From positions 1 to 64,000 of the forward strand of contig JAUFOR010000001.1 in the NCBI GenBank assembly GCA_040285745.1: a stretch of DNA of 64,000 bases, given 5' to 3'. The stretch is from Barthelona sp. PCE (Eukaryota; Metamonada: BaSk clade). Below the pieces are notes generated by a model. The model worked only from the letters and a program-made list of their open reading frames with translations. It did no database searches and was not told where the DNA came from. The first letter of the stretch is position 1, and each line of letters starts with the position of its first letter. Made by a program: the position numbers and the translations under genes. This document shows positions 57,969 to 64,000 of the stretch, piece after piece.

Positions 57969-58264
57969 ATCAGTGCAAAGGTGCGAGAAAAAGGCGAAAG
58001 AAGTGATAGCAGTAATTTTCTAAAGTTATCCCTCTTCAACTGTCCACTCCAGTACTTTAACAGTTTCAGCGTCGTTTGACAAACAGTAAACAAAATTCAC
58101 CTGCATTTACTAATCACCTCGCAACGCCTTATAAAAAGTACACCATATTCACTATATCCCTTTAATGTCTGCAATATCTCAGCTCACCATCAAATAAAAG
58201 TTAGCAACTTGCAATTCCAAATTATTCCAATATTTTTGCAAATCGGCTTACCTAAGCTTTTAAA
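57969..58264. promoter_or_regulatory. 296-bp divergent intergenic region
   Basis: AT-rich spacer between the DUF445 gene and the acyltransferase. No repeat, small frame or known promoter motif is apparent; promoter activity is inferred from the divergent arrangement. Confidence 0.4.
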
Positions 58265-59356
58265 ATGACTAATAAGGGGTATGACATCACCGAGGCTCAA
58301 GCGTTTGGCGCATTTGAATGGACAAAGCCAAATCCGAATATTTTCCAAAAAGCATTCAGAAACACTATTGGACTAGTTTTAGTTCCTATTCGCTTTCTCT
58401 GTTGGAACATTGTTCTGTTTTTCATTGCAATTTTTGCAGTTATTGCAATGATTGGAGCTGACAAAAAGGATGTCACCAAACATCCAATTAGACAGTGGCT
58501 AATTGTCAAGTGGTCGAGAGCCTGGGTGCGCGTTGGTCTCTTTTTGTCTGGTTTCTTCTGGATCAAAGTCAAGGGTGAGAGAGACCCTGATGCATCTGTA
58601 TTTATTACTAATCATCAATCATGGTGTGACCCCTGTTGCGCCATCATGGAGTTGGGCGCGGGCTTCATTTCAAAAATTGAAAACAAGAAGGTCTACGGTG
58701 TCGGAATTATCGCTCAATGTATCGGTTGTATTTTTGTCTCCAGAGACAGCGAGGAATCCCGCAAACAGGCGCAAGAAGACCTCACCGCTGGTATTAAGAA
58801 CCCCGATCGCACCATCTGTGTTTTCCCTGAAGGCACCATCACCAACACCAAACACTTGTCCAGTTTCAAGACCGGTGTGTTTGTGGCCGGTGAGCCCATC
58901 CAGCCCATCCTCTTCCGTTATGATCTTGGCTGCATGCCGCCTCATTGGGTTGCTGGTAACATGTTTGCCAACTACTTCAAGCTCTGTATGAATCCCTGGA
59001 ACGGTATCACTATTGAGTATCTTCCCACATATCACCCGAACGAGGCAGAGAAGGCCAACCCCCAGTTGTATGCGCACAATATGCAGAAGGTTATGTGCGA
59101 TGGCCTCGGTGTCACTGCCGAAGTTACTGGTTATCAGGAGCACCGTTGCGCTCTTGACTACTATAACGGTAAGCTGACATGGGAAGAGGCAGTTGATAAA
59201 GTCATTGGTGTCCGGAAGACACGTTACGAGAAGCACAAGAAGTTTGTCCAGGAAAGCGGCGCAGAAGATCACTGCTTTGTTTCTTATATGGGAGAGGAAG
59301 AGGAAACAGTTGAAGAGCCCAATGAGCAACTTCAGGAGGAGGAGAGTACCGAATAA
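58265..59356 (+). CDS. PlsC-type lysophospholipid acyltransferase, LPCAT-like (363 aa)
   Basis: Transfers an acyl chain to a lysophospholipid or glycerol phosphate at the ER membrane. The hydrophobic segment at about 35-62 (LVLVPIRFLCWNIVLFFIAI) is the N-terminal anchor. Block I is FITNHQSWCDP near 114-124, with the catalytic His and Asp. Block III is VFPEGTITN near 186-194. Block IV lies around EPIQPILFRYD. The spacing and the segment SRDSEESRKQAQEDL match the LPCAT/LPEAT branch and not bacterial PlsC. The C-terminal 60 residues are acidic (EEEETVEEPNEQLQEEEST) and lack the EF hands of animal LPCAT1/2. Substrate choice cannot be read from the sequence. It converges with the amylase gene across 20 bp. 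Confidence 0.9.
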   Translation: MTNKGYDITEAQAFGAFEWTKPNPNIFQKAFRNTIGLVLVPIRFLCWNIVLFFIAIFAVIAMIGADKKDVTKHPIRQWLIVKWSRAWVRVGLFLSGFFWIKVKGERDPDASVFITNHQSWCDPCCAIMELGAGFISKIENKKVYGVGIIAQCIGCIFVSRDSEESRKQAQEDLTAGIKNPDRTICVFPEGTITNTKHLSSFKTGVFVAGEPIQPILFRYDLGCMPPHWVAGNMFANYFKLCMNPWNGITIEYLPTYHPNEAEKANPQLYAHNMQKVMCDGLGVTAEVTGYQEHRCALDYYNGKLTWEEAVDKVIGVRKTRYEKHKKFVQESGAEDHCFVSYMGEEEETVEEPNEQLQEEESTE

Positions 59357-59376
59357 ACTCTGTAGATTGTTAATGT

Positions 59377-60849
59377 TTACATTCGAAAATAAGAGCTGTC
59401 CTTTGGAAGGAATATTTTGGCCTCACCATGATCTAAAAATATTGGAAGCTTACCCTTCGTGATTGTAACGCAATCTGTGGGGTAGAAAATATTGCATACG
59501 GTCTGTCCAGCTCCATATGGGTGGTCGTTAGCATACCAATTCATTTCACCAGCGCCCTGTCCAACATTGGTAAGGGCAAAGAATGCATCGCCTCTGTAGT
59601 AACCCAGCATGTTGTCTGAAGCAAAGGACACCTCAAAGTCAGCGTCCAAGTCAAGAGCGCCAGACTGGCGGAACTTAAATAGCTTTGCCTGATAGAAGAA
59701 TATGGGAGTCGACTCTGTATATCCCGACCACCACAGAGGTTGACGGTTGTAGGGGTCTCCAGTCTTGCCGTTGTGACCCATGAACCCAGCCTCGTCGCCG
59801 TAGTAAAAGATAGGTATATCAAAGCCCATGAGGAAAGTAAGAGCGTTACTGAGCTTATAGAAATCACTGTTTGCGTATGTAAGGAAACGGGGATTGTCAT
59901 GGTTGGACACAAAGTACCCAAGCGTCTTGTAGTCATTGTACGACGCCTTGAGCGAAGATATGGTGCCTGCAAGGTCTCTCATCGACTGACCGTGTGCAAG
60001 TGTGTTGACGGCTGTGAAGTATACGGGGTATGCAAGCACGCCGCTCAACTGATCTTGATAGGAGGCGACGTAATCGACACGACCGTTGAAAATCTCACCA
60101 ACCATATAGACCGGGACAGCATCCTGGAACTTCTTCCAAAACCACTTGGGAACCTCAGCCACGGTGTCAATACGTAGGCCATCAATGTCGTATAGCTTCA
60201 CAAGATCAACAACAGACTTGATGAGAGTGTCAGCGACGAAACTGTCCTCCTGCTTGAGATCACATAAACTACCAAGCCAACAATTCTCAACCTGCTCCTG
60301 GTTATTCCAGTCCGTGATGTGACAATCTGGGTGGTAAAACTTGGCGTCTGTAAATGATTTGACCAATGAAAAGTCGTACTTGTGATCACCGAGGCTTGTG
60401 ACAGGTCCGGCATGGTTGGCAACAAAGTCGACCATAACAGCGATGTCCATAGCGTGGCATGCATCTACAAGATCCTTTAGATCCTGAGGGCTGCCAAAGT
60501 GAGGATTCATACAATCCTTTGCGTCCCAGCACGCTGTGAAGTATCCGTGGAAGCCGTCTGGGATATCACTGCGGCCCGCCCAGTCGGTTTGCGTGAAAGG
60601 AACACTGATCCATATGGCATCAGCAAGCTTTGAAATGTACGGGAGCATTTGCTTAATGCCTTTGTATGTTCCACCGCAATACTTGAGATCCTCAAGGTTG
60701 CATGTGGGAGAAGATACTGTGTCTGTTGCAAATCGATCAGTTAAAAGCTGATAGATGGTTCTACCTCTCCATTCATCTGCAGACAGTGCATCTGTCTGTA
60801 TGAGCAAAATAGCAAGTAGAATGAAAACGGTGGCCCATGTGGCTTTCAT
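59377..60849 (-). CDS. Secreted alpha-amylase, glycoside hydrolase family 13 (490 aa)
   Basis: Hydrolyses alpha-1,4 links in starch or glycogen. A signal peptide (MKATWATVFILLAILLIQTDA) directs it to the secretory pathway, either for release or to digestive vacuoles. The four GH13 regions are present: VMVDFVANHAG, GLRIDTVAEVP with the nucleophile Asp near 227, GEIFNGRVDY with the acid/base Glu near 252, and FVSNHDNPRF with the third Asp near 315. The N-terminal WRGRTIYQLLTDRFA and the CNLEDLKYCGGTYKGI loop are like fungal-type (TAKA) amylases. Single exon, complete. Its function suggests feeding on polysaccharide-containing food. No fused starch-binding domain is seen. Confidence 0.95.
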   Translation of the reverse strand: MKATWATVFILLAILLIQTDALSADEWRGRTIYQLLTDRFATDTVSSPTCNLEDLKYCGGTYKGIKQMLPYISKLADAIWISVPFTQTDWAGRSDIPDGFHGYFTACWDAKDCMNPHFGSPQDLKDLVDACHAMDIAVMVDFVANHAGPVTSLGDHKYDFSLVKSFTDAKFYHPDCHITDWNNQEQVENCWLGSLCDLKQEDSFVADTLIKSVVDLVKLYDIDGLRIDTVAEVPKWFWKKFQDAVPVYMVGEIFNGRVDYVASYQDQLSGVLAYPVYFTAVNTLAHGQSMRDLAGTISSLKASYNDYKTLGYFVSNHDNPRFLTYANSDFYKLSNALTFLMGFDIPIFYYGDEAGFMGHNGKTGDPYNRQPLWWSGYTESTPIFFYQAKLFKFRQSGALDLDADFEVSFASDNMLGYYRGDAFFALTNVGQGAGEMNWYANDHPYGAGQTVCNIFYPTDCVTITKGKLPIFLDHGEAKIFLPKDSSYFRM

Positions 60850-61002
60850 TTTGATGAATAAAACAACGTTTGAAGAGAAAAGGATAGAAAAAAGTTATGC
60901 AAATCTGGGAATATTCATTTGATTGCAAGAATTAGAAACCAACTGCAATGACCAACAGGCGGCACTGGTATCAAATCATTTTCAAACAATATTTACACAA
61001 AA

Positions 61003-64000
61003 TCAACAAAGTAACAAAATCTTCTTTTCTACCGCTAAAGCGTTAACGGTTGACACAAAATTTGTGCATCTCGTAAATAACCCGCAATATCCACATTGCT
61101 GATCGCTTTCTTCTCCCGTGATCTCAACATAACTAAAGCAATGCGGACACATCATTGTCTTTTCCGACTCTTCCACGTATTTGTTCCTCGTCTGCATCGT
61201 CTCACCGTCCATACTGAGCAGCTGCTTCAAAATCTTGTGCTCGGAGGGCATCACTAATGATATCTGACGACGAATGTGATGCCGAATCAGTGACGTGTCA
61301 ACTGGAAGAATTAACACCCGCTTTGTGACGTCAACTCGCGGTTTGTCGTATGCTGAATGTACTTTCACGTGGTAATCACTCAGGTTCGACAACCCAGAGA
61401 GCCAATACTTAAAGCAATTTAAATCTGACAGTGAGAATTCAGCAATAATGTCCTCCAGCAAATGTGCGTGCTCACCCCTATGCATAGAAGATTCGAAAAC
61501 AAGACCTGATAGCACAGACAACTCTGAATACTTAGATAATCCTCCCAGTAAGAATACTGCCTCTGAAATACGCAATTCTTGAACGTTATTCCACAATGGA
61601 TAGCTGTAGAAGGCATCGTGTAGAGTATTAACAAAAACTTCGGTGTCTTCCAATGTTCTTATTATAAACACCCTTTCAAACTCGTCGTAATTAGTACCTG
61701 TGACCTTTCGACAGCTCTTACCCACAACTTCAAAATCTAAATTGCCAGCAAGAAATGTATTGGTCATATCTGAGAACTCACGGTAAAATGCCCATGAAAA
61801 AACAGAAGGCTTCGACAAATGACTGCGTTGATCGGAAAGTGCAGCAAAAACAATGTGCGGCAGCATATCTTCGCCCAACGACACACCTTGAATAAGACAC
61901 ATGTAGATGAAACCTGCAAACGCAACAACGTCATTTGGATCGCAACCCGGAACAATACATCGCCTAACAATACGATTGAGATCCTGGTTATTGATAAGGT
62001 ATCGAACGTAATCAGCGAATGAGACGAATCGATTATGGAGATACACCTGAATACCATATGCTTGTGAATCACCGGATACATGTAGCAAAGCTGTCACATC
62101 ACTGAAAAAATCTAAAAACTTCTCTTCGAATTCACTAACGGAGTGTGCAAAATTATATAAAGGAAGACGGTAGGCCATACCATTTTCCTGTACCTTCTTA
62201 CGTTCTGCTGAAAAACGTGTCATAGCAAGCCCAAAGCGTGTGCTGAAAAATTTGTCACGAGCAAAGTAAGGAGATTCTATTAATGAAGCAAGAGGAGGCC
62301 GAAGATCTTTGTCATCAGCAATCATTCGCCGAATCAGGTTAACTGGCGCTCTTTTGATGAGATGATGCTCCCCCAGCGGAAGATTCGGACTGCACTCAAC
62401 CGAGTACAGACGCATCAAAACATCACCGAGTTTTTGCACCAAGAAAGCCTGCTTTTCCTCATGTGAGCCAATGAAAGGAAGCATCTTTTCGAAAGGCACC
62501 AGCCGCGGCAAGCCATGGGAATCAAGCACTGTATTTGTAGTATAGTTTTCAGATACGTAAGGGAATGTTTTAACCGACTCAAATAATGATGCTAGCTTAC
62601 GCGCAATTATGTGGCGCCGGTTCAGCCCGAAACTTAACAGACTTTCAGTGATGAATTTGTGCAAAGACACACACTCTTCATAAGTTACGATCGCTCGCAT
62701 ATCATCTCCCCATACAAACTGGACAGACTCCACGTCCAAAAACGCTGCACCCTCATATACATTGAGGTGATTGTCAACAGCGTCAACGATGGATGATGTG
62801 CTCCACAAAACTGTATGGAATTTTCCTCCAAAAATCATCGTGCCTGTATGAGATACATCGATTGAACACAGTGTCTGTGCAACATGTTTCGTCAAGGGTA
62901 CGCGCTGAATGATTCTGTCGATATTTGGCGCTTGAAAACTCTCTGCAATGGAAACAGCCCTGACCAGCAAAAAAATACGATCATAAAAAGTCGATACTGT
63001 ATCCAAACAGAGTGAGATGCAGCTAGATACAAATCCACGATGATACCACATCGCATGGCGCTCAAAAATGCATTTTTTCCGATCAATCTCAATTTTTAAC
63101 TCGTCTAACACTCCTGCATCCAGTGTTTCTGAGCCGAATCTAGATATAATCGTTTCTCTTTGCTCGTCCAGTCTGTTGCTGATGGTTTTTGATATCAATG
63201 CAAACTCCTCACAATCTCTCAGAACATAAATCATTCGATTGAGCTGCAAATCAGACAAATTACATCGGTGCCATGCCCTACAGGCATCATATAGCGGAGA
63301 AAGCTTCTCAACCAACTGACTGCGCAATTTGTAGCGCTGCGACTCGCAAGCTGGACCTACAATGTTATCAAGAGAGTCGGCCAAAACTGTTGACAAATGG
63401 CATATGTGATCACAGCCGAACTTGGCTGCAACTACATTCAACTGACTACGGAACGATACTATACTGTCCAAAACATCCAGTGTGTCTCCGATTTCGCTTT
63501 CTATATGAATCATCTCTGATGGGCTTGATGGTAACACAAACTCAGCGGGAGCCATCCCACTCACCTCCCGCATACAGTTCTCTACAGTGTCAAAAAAGCG
63601 CTGAATTGAGCTCTCGGTGGCATTCTTCTCGGCTGCTGTAAACACAGATTCACATAACTGATGATAGATCTCATTGATCTGCCTTGCCCTTGTTTCGTAT
63701 GTGCTGCGACCCTGCTCGATGGCTGTGTGTATAGAACTAGTGTCAAAAAAAGATTGAATCTTTCTAATCGCCTCACTCCCCGTGAGCTCGAGATTGTCCA
63801 AATGATGCAAACGCTCCACAAATGTGTCTGTGACAAACTCTCGCTTCTCTGCTTCGTACCATACCCTTGAATCACTGTCGAATGTAAAAGGAATGAATGA
63901 AAACGCCAATATATCGTTGCGTAATGACGCATCGAAAAAGCTTGGGATATCTAGTGTATTGACATACTCACAACGATGAAAGCAGTGGACGCTGGGGCAG
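61003..64000 (-). CDS. Pseudokinase plus HECT-like protein, N-terminus beyond window (at least 998 aa)
   Basis: The frame is open to the window edge, so the start is not in view; the frame ends in TGA at 61003. Reading from the edge (SVHCFHRCEYVNT), it is helical to about 350. A degenerate kinase fold may follow (SIDVSHTGTMIFGGKF, VLDSHGLPRLVPFE). It ends with the kinase-typical LIRRMIADDKDLRPPLASLI and PYF. No HRD or DFG motif is present. After it comes a stretch with the rhythm of a HECT domain (FAGFIYMCLIQGVSLGEDML, then LEDIIAEFSLSDLNCFKYWL). Where HECT ligases have LP..TC the sequence reads LILPVDTSL, so the catalytic Cys would be Ser. A four-Cys zinc ribbon (CPHCFSYVEI and CGYCGLF) follows near the C-terminus. 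Kinase and HECT labels are inference; the gene itself is certain. Confidence 0.55.
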   Translation of the reverse strand, partial: CPSVHCFHRCEYVNTLDIPSFFDASLRNDILAFSFIPFTFDSDSRVWYEAEKREFVTDTFVERLHHLDNLELTGSEAIRKIQSFFDTSSIHTAIEQGRSTYETRARQINEIYHQLCESVFTAAEKNATESSIQRFFDTVENCMREVSGMAPAEFVLPSSPSEMIHIESEIGDTLDVLDSIVSFRSQLNVVAAKFGCDHICHLSTVLADSLDNIVGPACESQRYKLRSQLVEKLSPLYDACRAWHRCNLSDLQLNRMIYVLRDCEEFALISKTISNRLDEQRETIISRFGSETLDAGVLDELKIEIDRKKCIFERHAMWYHRGFVSSCISLCLDTVSTFYDRIFLLVRAVSIAESFQAPNIDRIIQRVPLTKHVAQTLCSIDVSHTGTMIFGGKFHTVLWSTSSIVDAVDNHLNVYEGAAFLDVESVQFVWGDDMRAIVTYEECVSLHKFITESLLSFGLNRRHIIARKLASLFESVKTFPYVSENYTTNTVLDSHGLPRLVPFEKMLPFIGSHEEKQAFLVQKLGDVLMRLYSVECSPNLPLGEHHLIKRAPVNLIRRMIADDKDLRPPLASLIESPYFARDKFFSTRFGLAMTRFSAERKKVQENGMAYRLPLYNFAHSVSEFEEKFLDFFSDVTALLHVSGDSQAYGIQVYLHNRFVSFADYVRYLINNQDLNRIVRRCIVPGCDPNDVVAFAGFIYMCLIQGVSLGEDMLPHIVFAALSDQRSHLSKPSVFSWAFYREFSDMTNTFLAGNLDFEVVGKSCRKVTGTNYDEFERVFIIRTLEDTEVFVNTLHDAFYSYPLWNNVQELRISEAVFLLGGLSKYSELSVLSGLVFESSMHRGEHAHLLEDIIAEFSLSDLNCFKYWLSGLSNLSDYHVKVHSAYDKPRVDVTKRVLILPVDTSLIRHHIRRQISLVMPSEHKILKQLLSMDGETMQTRNKYVEESEKTMMCPHCFSYVEITGEESDQQCGYCGLFTRCTNFVSTVNALAVEKKILLLC

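Noticed and set aside
1-64000. tRNA, rRNA and CRISPR features
   Set aside because: No T-loop/anticodon arrangement, rRNA core or spaced repeats were found by eye. A covariance-model scan (tRNAscan-SE, Infernal) would be decisive.

Overview
This is nuclear DNA from a compact, intron-poor unicellular eukaryote. Most genes are single uninterrupted frames. TAA, TAG and TGA all act as stops, so the code is standard. Three genes carry short introns (48, 87 and 98 bp) that start GTATG and end in an almost fixed CTAAY-N-TTTAG block, with the branch-point-like CTAA set directly against the acceptor. That style, flagellar or centrosomal-type proteins (CCDC81-like HU protein, F-x-P-x-I coiled-coil protein, HAUS6-like augmin subunit) and near-absent intergenic space suggest a flagellate such as a metamonad (parabasalid or fornicate). 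The assignment is inference, not proof. No rRNA, tRNA or CRISPR was recognised.

Layout. 1-10.4 kb: a propeller-like orphan, a DDX18/Has1 helicase, an orphan, a flagellar-type coiled-coil protein, a degenerate protein kinase and a second propeller-like gene with a one-base frameshift. 10.4-17.3 kb: phosphoglucomutase, ER Hsp90 (GRP94) whose signal peptide lies on its own exon, a HAUS6-like protein and a HAD-family phosphatase. 17.3-31.9 kb: a third propeller-like gene, MSH6 and MROH1 sharing a 34-bp divergent promoter, a small two-TM protein, a 1.4-kb gap with one tiny gene, proteasome ATPase RPT6 and an OTUD6 deubiquitinase. 31.9-45.5 kb: a fourth propeller-like gene, the CCDC81-like protein and several orphans, one of 1493 aa. 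45.5-54.0 kb: a fifth propeller-like gene cut in two by a 6,083-bp tyrosine-recombinase retrotransposon. 54-64 kb: a SERCA-type calcium pump with an altered phosphorylation signature, a DUF445 protein, an LPCAT-like acyltransferase, a secreted alpha-amylase, and a large pseudokinase/HECT-like protein that runs off the end.

The clearest special feature is the retroelement at 46632-52714. Its split direct repeats (A1 - ORFs - B1 A2 B2), reverse transcriptase, RNase H and tyrosine recombinase place it in the DIRS order, closest in layout to Ngaro/PAT types. Both repeat pairs look identical, there is no target-site duplication, and the host frame is continuous across the insertion point, so it appears young. 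It is visibly richer in G+C than the host. Between RNase H and recombinase it carries about 230 residues I cannot assign.

The genes form ordinary housekeeping sets: protein quality control and turnover (GRP94, RPT6, OTUD6, HECT-like), DNA mismatch repair (MSH6), ribosome biogenesis (DDX18), sugar metabolism (PGM, amylase), lipid and ion handling (acyltransferase, Ca2+ pump) and cytoskeleton. They are interspersed with AT-rich, fast-evolving lineage-specific genes. I see no operon-like functional cluster.
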